Source: Anaerolineales bacterium (GTDB taxonomy: Bacteria > Chloroflexota > Anaerolineae > 4572-78 > J111). From it: DNA of 64,000 nucleotides. The translations under genes and the position numbers were made by a program. Below the pieces are notes generated by a model that had not been told where the DNA came from, searched no databases, and saw only the letters and a program-made list of their open reading frames with translations. Positions 21,325-29,228 of the stretch are shown piece by piece. The stretch spans positions 124,001 through 188,000 of the forward strand of contig JACKAU010000011.1 in assembly GCA_020634855.1 (NCBI GenBank), given 5' to 3'. The stretch's first letter is position 1. Every line of letters starts with the position of its first letter.

Positions 21325-23085
21325 CTAGTTTTCGCGAAAAGTACGCCGAACGGCGGCGCTAATTTGATCAACCAGAAAAATAAGAGTGACGAAAACAATG
21401 AGGGTGGTAAAGACCCCCTGATAATCAAAGCTGCTGAGCTGCTCGGTGAGCAGATGGCCCAAACCGCCGGCGCCAACCAGGCCGACGACGACCGTGGCCC
21501 GAATCGCTTCCTCCCAACGGTACAATCCATAGGCCAAAAAGCGCGGCGAGGACAGCGGTAAAATACCGTAGGTGAAGATATCGCCCCCGCGCGCGCCGAG
21601 CGCTTTGAGCGCGGTCAGCGGGCGGTCATCCAGGTTTTCCACAACTTCGGCCATCAACCGGCCCAAAATGCCGAGGGTGTACATCCCCAGCGCCGCCGCC
21701 CCCGGCAAGATGCCCGGAAAGAGAACAAAGATAAAGAGCAAAGCCCACACCGGCGGCGGAATCGAGCGGGCGACCAGCAAGATCGACCGGGCGATCAGCA
21801 AGACAGCCCACCCCAAAGTTCGATGGAACAGGCCGGCGGTGCTGGGTACCAATAGGCCGCCCGGCAGCAAAAAATTGTGCGCCGATGGAAAGGAAAGTAC
21901 TAATGCCAGCAGACCCGCTCCGGCAATCGCCAGCAGCGACATCGCCACGGTCACAGCCGAAAGTTCGAGCCATTCACTGAGCGGCAGTTGACTAAAATCA
22001 GGCGGGAAGGCCCAGCGCGCCACTTCGCCCAAATGGAGGAGCGTGCGCTCCGAGAAGAGTTTGCCGAAATTCGGCTGAATATACCAAAATGAAAAGGGAA
22101 TCAGCAGGGCCGCGATAATGAGCGAGGCCCTGACGACTCGATCATAGCGATACAATTGAAGCGTTGCCGTCCCCGACATTGGCGAGTCGATATCAACACA
22201 ATCAGCGCCGCTGCAACTCAATTTGGCCCCCAACCGACGGCGCAGCAAGCCGCTCCATAAATCGGTCAGGCCGTTGAGGGCAAACAGGGCCAGGAAGAGC
22301 GTCCAAATTTGCTCGTAGCGTAGCGATTGCAGGCTGAGAAAAATTTCATGGCCCAACCCGCCCGCGCCGATAATACCCAGCACCGCCGCCGCCCGGATTG
22401 AACACTCGAAGCGATAGAAGGCGTAGGATAGTGCATCGAGAAACGCCTGCGGCACCAGCGTATAAGTCAAGGCCAGCGTGGGCGGGACGCCGCTGTTCCG
22501 CAGCACTAGATAAGGTTGGCGGGGCATTTCGTCCAAAATCTCGGAGAAGACTTTGCCCGTAACCGCCCCAAACGGGATGGCAATCGCCAAAACCGCCGAC
22601 AGCGGATCGAGACCGATAATACTAATGAAGAAGAGGCCCCAAATAATTTCGTGGATGGCCCGCAGAAAGGCCAGCACCGAGCGCACGGCCAACCAAGGCG
22701 CTCGATAAAGGGATCGGCCGCCGACTCGACCCGGCAGGATCGACTGCCACCAGACTTCCGAGGCAAAAATCCCGGCCACAAAGCCAAAGATCAAGCTGAA
22801 AAATGTGCCGCAAACGGCAAAAGCCAGGGTCGTAATGGTCACGTCGAGGGTGAGTCGCAAGAAATCAGGGCTAAGGTCCGGGTTGAGGCCGGCGGCCAGA
22901 AAGCGGCGCACGCGCTCCCAGCCGCCGGGATTGACGAAATCGTGTTGCAACAGCCCCGCTTGCAGCAAAGCCCAAATTACTCCTGCGATAAACAGCAGCA
23001 CCCAACCGGTTTTTCGATTGAATAAGGAAGGCCGGGGCACTGCCACCGGTGAGGCCGACGTCCGACCGGATAACGTTTTTTGCAT
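21325..23085 (-). CDS. phnE: PhnE-type ABC permease, two fused transmembrane domains
   Basis: 586 residues from the ATG at 23085. The frame is open to 23211, but that part overlaps the ATPase gene out of frame and is not protein-like. Two PhnE-type permease domains are fused. Each has about six helices and an EAA-type loop: 'ILDEMPRQPYLVLRNSGVPP' with 'ECSIRAAAVLGIIGAGGLGH' in the first, and 'ENLDDRPLTALKALGARGGD' with 'EEAIRATVVVGLVGAGGLGH' in the second. The fusion provides both halves of the channel in one chain. It is last in the minus-strand operon with the binding protein and ATPase. Confidence 0.88.
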   Translation of the reverse strand: MQKTLSGRTSASPVAVPRPSLFNRKTGWVLLFIAGVIWALLQAGLLQHDFVNPGGWERVRRFLAAGLNPDLSPDFLRLTLDVTITTLAFAVCGTFFSLIFGFVAGIFASEVWWQSILPGRVGGRSLYRAPWLAVRSVLAFLRAIHEIIWGLFFISIIGLDPLSAVLAIAIPFGAVTGKVFSEILDEMPRQPYLVLRNSGVPPTLALTYTLVPQAFLDALSYAFYRFECSIRAAAVLGIIGAGGLGHEIFLSLQSLRYEQIWTLFLALFALNGLTDLWSGLLRRRLGAKLSCSGADCVDIDSPMSGTATLQLYRYDRVVRASLIIAALLIPFSFWYIQPNFGKLFSERTLLHLGEVARWAFPPDFSQLPLSEWLELSAVTVAMSLLAIAGAGLLALVLSFPSAHNFLLPGGLLVPSTAGLFHRTLGWAVLLIARSILLVARSIPPPVWALLFIFVLFPGILPGAAALGMYTLGILGRLMAEVVENLDDRPLTALKALGARGGDIFTYGILPLSSPRFLAYGLYRWEEAIRATVVVGLVGAGGLGHLLTEQLSSFDYQGVFTTLIVFVTLIFLVDQISAAVRRTFREN

Positions 23086-23107
23086 AATCGCACTACAGTT
23101 TAAGATT

Positions 23108-23878
23108 CTAGGCCGTAATCTTGTACAACGCTCGAATGAACGTTTCATTGACCTCATCAGCCGGCCGATCAAACACCACTTGCCCTTCACGGAGACCGAC
23201 AATGCGGTCACAGTGACTGCGGGCCAGATCGATGTCGTGCAGGCTGACTACCAGGGTTTTGCCGGTGGTTTGGCTTAAATCACGCAGCAAACTCATGATT
23301 TCCCGGCTGCGTTCGGGGTCGAGGCTGGAAACCGGCTCATCGGCCAGAATGGCCTGGGGCTGCTGAACCAGCACCCGGGCGATAGCCACCCGCTGCTGCT
23401 GACCACCGGAGAGCCGGTCGGTGCGCTCGTAGATTTTTTCAGGAATACCGACCTGGGCCAGGGCCTTGGCGGCGGTATCGACGTCCAGCGGCCAGGCGAG
23501 CGAGATCACCCCCTTGAGAAAGGTCCATCGCCCCAGGTGGCCGGCATTGACATTGTGGATCACCCGCAGGTTGTTGACCAGATGAAACTGCTGGTAGATG
23601 GTTCCGATCTGCCGCTGAACGTGTCGCAAGCCGCGCGGGCTGAGCCGGGCCAAATGCTGCCCTAACACCCAAACCTCACCCTGGCTCGGCGACAGCGTCC
23701 CGTTGAGCAGACTGATCAACGTGCTTTTACCCGCTCCACTCGGCCCCACCAGCGCGACTCGCTCGCCGGCGCGGATTTGCAGCGTGACATCTCGCACCGC
23801 TGCCAACGAGCCGAACTGGTGGGTGACGTTTCGCAATTCAAAAATGATATTTGAGGTTTCCAAGGGTAGGTCAGGCAT
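23108..23878 (-). CDS. phnC: PhnC-type ABC transporter ATPase
   Basis: 256-residue ATPase with Walker A 'GPSGAGKSTL', Q-loop 'TIYQQFHLVNNL', signature 'LSGGQQQRVAIARVL', Walker B 'AILADEPVSSLDPE' and H-loop 'VVSLHDIDLARSHCDRIVG'. Length and motifs fit PhnC, the ATPase of phosphonate/phosphite-type importers. It lies 21 nt after the binding-protein gene and just before the fused permease, so the three genes form one unit. Confidence 0.9.
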   Translation of the reverse strand: MPDLPLETSNIIFELRNVTHQFGSLAAVRDVTLQIRAGERVALVGPSGAGKSTLISLLNGTLSPSQGEVWVLGQHLARLSPRGLRHVQRQIGTIYQQFHLVNNLRVIHNVNAGHLGRWTFLKGVISLAWPLDVDTAAKALAQVGIPEKIYERTDRLSGGQQQRVAIARVLVQQPQAILADEPVSSLDPERSREIMSLLRDLSQTTGKTLVVSLHDIDLARSHCDRIVGLREGQVVFDRPADEVNETFIRALYKITA

Positions 23879-23899
23879 GGAATTCCCAATTGCGCTAAC

Positions 23900-24823
23900 T
23901 TAATTTATCTTGCCGATCTCCCGGCCGACCGCCTCAATTTGGGCGTAGTTGTCATTACTGGTTGCGATGAATTTCTCGGCTCCAAATAAATCGAGAATTT
24001 CCTTTTGGTCAGGATTATTGGGATCGAGACTCAGAAACGCCTGGGTAATCTTGTCGGGAAAATCGTCGCCGTAGCGCTCGGCTAAATCCGGGCGAGCGAC
24101 CCAGTGGTAGTCGTGGTAGGGCGGCGTGCGCCAGAGAATTTGCACTTGGTCCAGATCGACCTCGCCGGCCGCAACCCGATTATCCCAGACACTTTCATTC
24201 AGCGCCCCGGCCTCGTAAGAGCCCGACTCGACCAGCGCAATCGTGGCGTCGTGCGAGCCGGAGAAACCGGGTTCGCCTTTGAAATCATCCAGGGTGACTC
24301 CAGCCTGGCTCAGGAAATATTGGGGCATCAACCGGCCCGAGGTCGAGGAGTCGCTGCCGAAGGTAAACGTATGGCCTTTGAGTTGGGCCAAGCCGTCGAT
24401 GTCCTCAAACGGCTCGATGCCGCTGGCCTTGGTCGCGATGAAAACGCTGTGGAAATTTTCGTCGATATCGCGCTGCACCAGGGCCTGCGCCTCCGGCACC
24501 TGCAAGCGAGCCTGCACCCCGGTCAAGCCGCCGAACCAGACCATATCCAGGTCGCCCACCCGAAAAGCGGTCACCGAGGCCGCATAATCGGTGACGGGTT
24601 TGTACTCAACCGGCACGCCCAACTGTTCCGACAAGTACGAGGCCAGTTGGCCGAACTGGCGCTGTAATACTTCCGGGTCTTGGTCGGGAATCGCGCTAAT
24701 GACCAACGGTTCGGTTGAGGCCGGCTCAGCTGCCGCACCTTCAGCCGCCGGAGCCGCGTCACCGCAGGCGGCCAGCAGCAACGACCCTAAAAGTAAGCTC
24801 ATTAGAATTAGTTTTTTGAACAT
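23900..24823 (-). CDS. PhnD-like ABC substrate-binding lipoprotein (phosphonate or selenate type)
   Basis: 307 residues from the ATG at 24823, with GGAGAGG 8 nt upstream. The open frame beyond it runs through a terminator hairpin and is rejected. A lipoprotein signal ends in 'LLAAC', followed by an Ala/Glu linker. The binding domain has 'SAIPDQDPEVLQRQFGQLA', 'GDLDMVWFGGLTGVQARLQV', 'HTFTFGSDSSTSGRLMPQYF' and 'GEPGFSGSHDATIALVESG'. These strings are more like the branch annotated as putative selenate transport than classical PhnD. That is recalled family knowledge, not tested. Substrate oxyanion uncertain. Confidence 0.82.
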   Translation of the reverse strand: MFKKLILMSLLLGSLLLAACGDAAPAAEGAAAEPASTEPLVISAIPDQDPEVLQRQFGQLASYLSEQLGVPVEYKPVTDYAASVTAFRVGDLDMVWFGGLTGVQARLQVPEAQALVQRDIDENFHSVFIATKASGIEPFEDIDGLAQLKGHTFTFGSDSSTSGRLMPQYFLSQAGVTLDDFKGEPGFSGSHDATIALVESGSYEAGALNESVWDNRVAAGEVDLDQVQILWRTPPYHDYHWVARPDLAERYGDDFPDKITQAFLSLDPNNPDQKEILDLFGAEKFIATSNDNYAQIEAVGREIGKIN

Positions 24824-24860
24824 CGATGCACCTCTCCACGCTAAATTGTTTAAAATAAAA

Positions 24861-24884
24861 AAGCCGCGCAACGAAGCGCGGCTT
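24861..24884 (-). terminator. Terminator hairpin in the 5' leader of the binding-protein operon
   Basis: Stem AAGCCGCGC / GCGCGGCTT with a 6-nt loop is followed on the minus strand by TTTTTTATTTT. It lies only 38 nt before the start codon of the substrate-binding protein gene. No gene upstream on this strand needs a terminator here, so it looks like a transcription attenuator. Confidence 0.75.
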
Positions 24885-25140
24885 GAAAAACAACCCCAAA
24901 TCAGTTACGTTTCAAAAATGACTCTTAAGTTGTTAACCTGAATCGGCCCAGCCAAACGTACAGGCAGACGGCGCCAGGCCATCACCCAGCCGAATAAGCA
25001 GGCGATCACGTCTCGATCAACGATTTTCCGGCGGCCCAGAGGAGCAGCCATCTGACTCGCTGATGGGTCAGCGGCCATACTGATGCTATTCCTAAGGCAA
25101 CCCATGAAATCCGTCACGGGATTGGATTGAGCTACTCAGC
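24885..25140 (-). ncRNA. Candidate structured leader upstream of the attenuator
   Basis: About 250 bp that is more GC-rich than the AT-rich DNA further upstream and leads directly into the terminator-like hairpin. Several complementary runs are visible, for example ATGGGT (25105 side) with ACCCAT (25063 side) on the minus strand. The 70-codon frame inside it (24905-25117) has no ribosome site and no recognised domain. A riboswitch or other cis-regulator is inferred from position only. No known class could be named. Confidence 0.3.
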
Positions 25141-25352
25141 CGTAGCCTGTTTTATGATGGGTAGTGAGATTTATAAAATATTTCATCATTTTACTATTAC
25201 GAAATGGTTGGCAATATCTTAGTCATATTGGAACAATGGGTCAAAAATAAGTTATTCAAATGGGTACTTGTAACGAATAATATTACGGTGCCCAAAAACC
25301 TTTGATACAATCAGTCATAACCACGGATTATTGAGATGGCACGTTTGAAGCC

Positions 25353-25730
25353 CTATATCATCATTGGCTTGACCAGCCCAATCGCTTGTCGGACTCATAT
25401 AATCCATTTAGCGACTAAATTAATCGGTGGCTTGACCGGCATAATCGCCTGCCGGACTCACCTAATTGAGTTGGAGACTCATATAATCGTTGGCTTGTCT
25501 TATATAATCGGTGGCGCGTCTTAGAAAATCATTGGCTCGTCTTATATAATCGTTGGATTGACTCACATAATCCGTTTGAACTCTTATATAATCGGTGGCT
25601 TGTCTTATATAATCGGTGGCGCGCCTTAGAAAATCATTGGCCTGTCTTATATAATCGTTGATTTGACTCATATAATTCGTTTGGAGTCTTATAAAATTGA
25701 CCAGCGGACAGATAAAATTCGTGAATTGGC
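25353..25730. repeat. Tandem array of 18 units of exactly 21 bp
   Basis: Eighteen consecutive 21-bp units can be laid end to end with no insertion or deletion. The consensus is about TTATATAATCGGTGGCTTGTC. Units differ at many positions but keep the AAT core at positions 7-9. Both strands give open heptad frames over parts of the array (for example 'ANDFLRRATDYIRQ' on the minus strand, 25462-25776). The repeats continue past stop codons in those frames, so coding is unlikely. A degenerate 19th unit may follow at 25731. 21 bp equals two DNA turns. Confidence 0.88.
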
Positions 25731-25826
25731 TAGCACAATTTGCCCCACGGTTGGTAGATAGGGCGCGATGCGACACAAAATCACTTGAACACGTGTGATA
25801 TTCAACTTGCCCACTACTTTCTCAGT

Positions 25827-26618
25827 TCAAGCCGCAAAAAACCTGAACAAATCCTTCGCCACAGCATCGATTTCTTCCGCGGGAACCCAATGGCCGGCCT
25901 CGGGATAACGCCGAATTTCCTGAGCGCCGTATTGGTCCGGCAGCCAGTTGGGGAGATAGGGGTCGTGCTGTCCCCACAGGACAATGGTTGGAACGCGAGC
26001 GGTGGCGGCTTGTAATCGGGACCGCCCAGCCTGCCAGACTGTTTCGGGTAAAGCCCGGTACATGCGCAAAATCATTCGCTTCATTTCCGGCGTAACATAG
26101 CGATACACCGCCCGAATATGGTTGTCGCTCAGTTTGCGCGATCCCTGGCGCAGTGACAAGGTAAAAATCCAGCGGTTCATGAGCGCCATGCTCAATTCAC
26201 CCAAGCCGGGGGTGCGCCAAACTTTGGCCCATAAATGCCAGCGATAATCAGGCGAAAAAGGCGCGTTTGAAACGGCCAGCCGGCGCACCCGATCAGGATA
26301 TTTAGCCACAAACGCCATCACGCTGACCCCGCCGAAATCATGTCCCACCAGGTTGAACGGCTCATCGAGGCCCAGGGCATCGGCCAGATCGTTGACAAAA
26401 TTGGCGTGACCGTCCAGCGAACAATCGAGCGCCGCGCCGGAGCCGGAGCGGCCAAAGCTCGGCCAATCCGGCGCAATGCAGTGGTAATTCGATTGAAGCT
26501 GGGCCGTAATACCATCCCAAATATCGGCGGAGTCGGGGACGCCGTGCAGAAAAAGAATCGGTTCACCGTGACCGGCCTCTTTAACGAAGATGTCAATATT
26601 TTGAACGATCAAGCTCAT
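25827..26618 (-). CDS. Alpha/beta hydrolase, epoxide hydrolase or haloalkane dehalogenase type
   Basis: 263 residues with the alpha/beta-hydrolase fold. 'LFLHGVPDSADIWDGI' holds the oxyanion-hole HGxP. The nucleophile elbow 'LVGHDFGGVSVM' places Asp rather than Ser at the nucleophile position, as in epoxide hydrolases and haloalkane dehalogenases. The catalytic His is in 'YPEAGHWVPAEE', and an acidic residue in 'LWGQHDPYLPNW' fits the loop before it. Substrate not predictable. It stands alone between the 21-bp array and the K+ channel gene. Confidence 0.85.
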   Translation of the reverse strand: MSLIVQNIDIFVKEAGHGEPILFLHGVPDSADIWDGITAQLQSNYHCIAPDWPSFGRSGSGAALDCSLDGHANFVNDLADALGLDEPFNLVGHDFGGVSVMAFVAKYPDRVRRLAVSNAPFSPDYRWHLWAKVWRTPGLGELSMALMNRWIFTLSLRQGSRKLSDNHIRAVYRYVTPEMKRMILRMYRALPETVWQAGRSRLQAATARVPTIVLWGQHDPYLPNWLPDQYGAQEIRRYPEAGHWVPAEEIDAVAKDLFRFFAA

Positions 26619-26726
26619 TGACGCCTCTAAAAATCACTTCCTATTTCTTTAGTGTCTAACCCAGACGAGCCGGAACCAAAAATAATTAAACGCTAAAGAC
26701 GCTATAGACGCAGGAGACGCAAAAGG

Positions 26727-26776
26727 AAATATAAAAAGCGTTTGCGACTTTAGCGCCATTTGCGCCTCTTACGTTT
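26727..26776 (-). repeat. Dispersed ~50-bp intergenic repeat, copy 2
   Basis: The reverse complement begins AAACGTAAGAGGCGCAAATG and matches copy 1 at 2683-2732 (about 44 of 50 positions, one indel). It is flanked by further short CGCTAAAGACGC-like runs between 26690 and 26725. It lies in the 217-bp gap between the hydrolase and the K+ channel gene. Confidence 0.75.
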
Positions 26777-26835
26777 AACTTTCCGGCTCAACTTCTGGCT
26801 TTTTTGGTCAGAAGTGGCTTGTTAGACACTATTCT

Positions 26836-27663
26836 TTATAAATGCGACCCGCAGTACTTACAATGCCGGGCATCGAAATCGTGTCCCTCTAACCCACACG
26901 AGGGGCAGGCTTGAGTGGTGACCTGATGCTTGACGGCTTGGGATAGTTCAACGGTGACAATGCCGGTCGGCACAGCGATGATGCCATAGCCGATAATCAT
27001 CACCACCGAGGCCAGCGTCTTACCCACCGCGGTTTGCGGCGATATATCGCCATAGCCAACGGTGGTCAGGGTAACAATCGCCCAGTAGATGCCGGTGGGA
27101 ATATCTATAAAGCCATTCTCTGCCCCTTCCACCACATACATCAGCGAGCCGATGATGATGACAATGGTCATGACCCCCAATAGAAAAACGCTAATTTTGC
27201 GGCGGCTGGCCCGCAAGGCGGTGGTAATTACCTGGGCTTCGTTAATATAAGGGGCCAATTTGAAGACCCGAAAGATGCGCAGCAGGCGCAAAACCCGGAT
27301 GGTGAGTAAATATTGGCTGCCCGGTATAAACAGGCTGATGTAGGTCGGCAGGATAGCCAGCAGGTCAACCACTCCGAAAAAACTAGTGGCGTAGTGGATG
27401 GGGCGGTAGACGCAGAGCAGACGCAGAATGTACTCAATGGTGAAGAGGATGGTAAAAAACCACTCAAGCGCGTAGAGGATAGCGCCATATTTGAACTGAA
27501 TCCACGGCACACTATCGAGTATAACCACAATTACACTGAGGATGATGCTCCCAATGAGCACAACGTCGAAGAGCTTGCCGGCCGGCGTGTCGGCTTCGAA
27601 GATGATTTCATGGAGCTGACTGCGCCACCGCGCCATAGGTTGAGGGGTCGGTTGTGACGACAT
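26836..27663 (-). CDS. Voltage-gated-type potassium channel with C-terminal zinc ribbon
   Basis: 275 residues from the ATG at 27663. The longer frame to 27750 adds a non-conserved soluble stretch, and neither start has a clear ribosome site. There are six transmembrane segments, with an S4-like arginine-rich helix ('LLTIRVLRLLRIFRVFKLA') and the pore filter 'ATVTLTTVGYGDISP' in the form 'TLTTVGYGDISPQTAVG'. Two CxxC pairs at the end ('CPSCGLEGHDFDARHCKYCG') make a probable zinc ribbon, unusual for the family and a possible cytoplasmic regulator or assembly element. Confidence 0.88.
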   Translation of the reverse strand: MSSQPTPQPMARWRSQLHEIIFEADTPAGKLFDVVLIGSIILSVIVVILDSVPWIQFKYGAILYALEWFFTILFTIEYILRLLCVYRPIHYATSFFGVVDLLAILPTYISLFIPGSQYLLTIRVLRLLRIFRVFKLAPYINEAQVITTALRASRRKISVFLLGVMTIVIIIGSLMYVVEGAENGFIDIPTGIYWAIVTLTTVGYGDISPQTAVGKTLASVVMIIGYGIIAVPTGIVTVELSQAVKHQVTTQACPSCGLEGHDFDARHCKYCGSHL

Positions 27664-27889
27664 GAGCGATTCAGACCTGAGCCAAGGGTGACCGTCACTG
27701 GCAATAAGGAATGGAAAATTAATAACTTCCCCATTTTGATGGACTATCATAGATAATTAGTAATTGGTTATTCAATCTCTAATTACCATTTACCAATTAC
27801 CCCCATTCAAATGCGGAAGTCATTCAATTCTCGATCCTAAGTGACTGTCACCTGGTTTTTGCATAAACCCTGAGTAATTTGGTGCTGAG

Positions 27890-27971
27890 GCGATAATACC
27901 GCAATTGTGCGGTCGCACCAAATTTAATTGTCAGCGGTTCGGTTCAGGAACTTATAAATCGCGTGGGAATG
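27890..27971. repeat. 82-bp direct repeat, left copy; carries a displaced garR 3' end
   Basis: Matches 47826-47907 in the same orientation. The core 27908-27963 is identical to 47844-47899 at 55 of 56 positions. On the minus strand the core encodes 'AIYKFLNRTADN' plus stop, the C terminus of the GarR-type dehydrogenase at 47860-48729. Here no gene leads into it: it sits 16 bp beyond the larA stop codon. It is therefore a duplicated or displaced gene end. Confidence 0.85.
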
Positions 27972-27987
27972 CTCGGCTCTTAGGCAT

Positions 27988-29211
27988 TTAGGCCTTGTGT
28001 TCGCCGCCGCCAAGTTGGATCGCGCCATGGGGCAGCACGACGGCTCGGGCCTGGCCTGGATACTGGGCTTCTAACATCTGGATAAGACTCGACCAGTCCT
28101 TAAACAGCAAGGTCCCGGCCGGACAGAAGCGTTGAATATCGGCCGGGGTTAAGTTGGGCGAATAAACAACCAAACGCCGCTGCCAAGCTAAATCAGGACC
28201 GTAGACAAACCCCTGGCGAGAATTGATGGAATGGTAACCGTATCCTTCAGGGGCGGCCATAGTCACCACGACCGTGCCATCCGGCTGAATGAGCTGCTCG
28301 CCAATCCGATAACCGGGGTTGAGGGCGTTGAAACCCAGCATCAGTTCGGTATCTTTGGGGTAGGCATTAAAGACGCCGACGTCAACCTCGGGGGGCAGTT
28401 CCGTCGCATAAACTTGCCGGGCCAGGACCGCGGCGGCCCGATGGGCTTCGACGGGGTGTCCGGCAAATACGCCGGCAATATCACGCTGGGAATTAATCAC
28501 CACGTTGATGGTCATCTCCAAACCGGCGCGGAGGGCAATATCCTCAAAATCGCTGCGGCAGAAATTGCCTTCCAGCCGGCCCAGACCGACCGGTCCTTCG
28601 GCCACGGTGCGCCCGTGGATAACGGCCAGGGTTTCTACACTGGCCAGGCCAATCCCAACGACTTTCGCGCCGCCGCCAAAGCCGGCATCTTCATGAGGCA
28701 CAATCGTACCTATTGCGATTTTCAAGTCCGCTTCGACAAAATCCCGGTTGATGAAGATCGGCGTCCCCCGATCCGACATCCCCAGCGAGACCAGATTCTC
28801 GTAGGGATGGTGATTCCTCACCTCGACCGTGTCGACAACAGCCTGGCCCAGTTTTTTAACCATATCGGTCCGCGTATTCGGCCGGTGCGAGGCCGAACCG
28901 ATCAAAATACGAATCCGTCCCCGGGGGATACCGGCGGCCTCCAGTTCGGCCAGCAACGGCGGCAGCAGCCGGTAGAGCGGAGTCGGGCGGGTGATATCCT
29001 CAACCACAATCACGGCATTCTGTCGACCCTGGGCCAGTTGGGCGAGCGGGACTGCGGCAATCGAGGTTCGGAGCCGGTCGCCGATCGCTTGGTCGGAGAG
29101 AGCCGGGGCATCCTGCATCCGGGCCTCGGTCACATCCCATGAGGCCGGAAATGCCAACGGGATCTGCTCGTCGCCGTGCCAGGCCGCCCAGGGTATATTA
29201 ATGGTGGTCAT
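27988..29211 (-). CDS. LarA-family (nickel-dependent lactate racemase-like) protein
   Basis: 407 residues of the LarA/DUF2088 family. Ligand motifs seen are 'GSASHRPNTRTD' (first His), 'TIVPHEDAGFGGGAKVV' (second His and the Lys that binds the NPN cofactor) and a following 'AVIHGR' His. LarA homologues racemise or epimerise various 2-hydroxyacids using the nickel-pincer cofactor. No larB, larC or larE is in the window. GGGAGGGG precedes the ATG. It is last in the ROK-cupin-glycosidase-LamG operon, 17 nt after the LamG gene, so a sugar acid is a likelier substrate than lactate (inference). Confidence 0.87.
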   Translation of the reverse strand: MTTINIPWAAWHGDEQIPLAFPASWDVTEARMQDAPALSDQAIGDRLRTSIAAVPLAQLAQGRQNAVIVVEDITRPTPLYRLLPPLLAELEAAGIPRGRIRILIGSASHRPNTRTDMVKKLGQAVVDTVEVRNHHPYENLVSLGMSDRGTPIFINRDFVEADLKIAIGTIVPHEDAGFGGGAKVVGIGLASVETLAVIHGRTVAEGPVGLGRLEGNFCRSDFEDIALRAGLEMTINVVINSQRDIAGVFAGHPVEAHRAAAVLARQVYATELPPEVDVGVFNAYPKDTELMLGFNALNPGYRIGEQLIQPDGTVVVTMAAPEGYGYHSINSRQGFVYGPDLAWQRRLVVYSPNLTPADIQRFCPAGTLLFKDWSSLIQMLEAQYPGQARAVVLPHGAIQLGGGEHKA

Positions 29212-29228
29212 TGCCCCTCCCTTTCCGT

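Noticed and set aside
24905..25117. 70-codon frame in the leader of the PhnD-like operon
   Set aside because: No ribosome site or family resemblance. Its position before a terminator hairpin makes a structured RNA leader more likely, although a leader peptide cannot be fully excluded.
25462..25776. 104-codon minus-strand frame with heptad pattern (NDYIRxA)
   Set aside because: The 21-bp unit automatically gives heptads. The array continues past the stop, and a similar frame exists on the other strand, so coding is not supported.
28231..29142. 303-codon plus-strand frame opposite larA
   Set aside because: Antisense shadow. The minus-strand frame has clear LarA motifs and a strong ribosome site.
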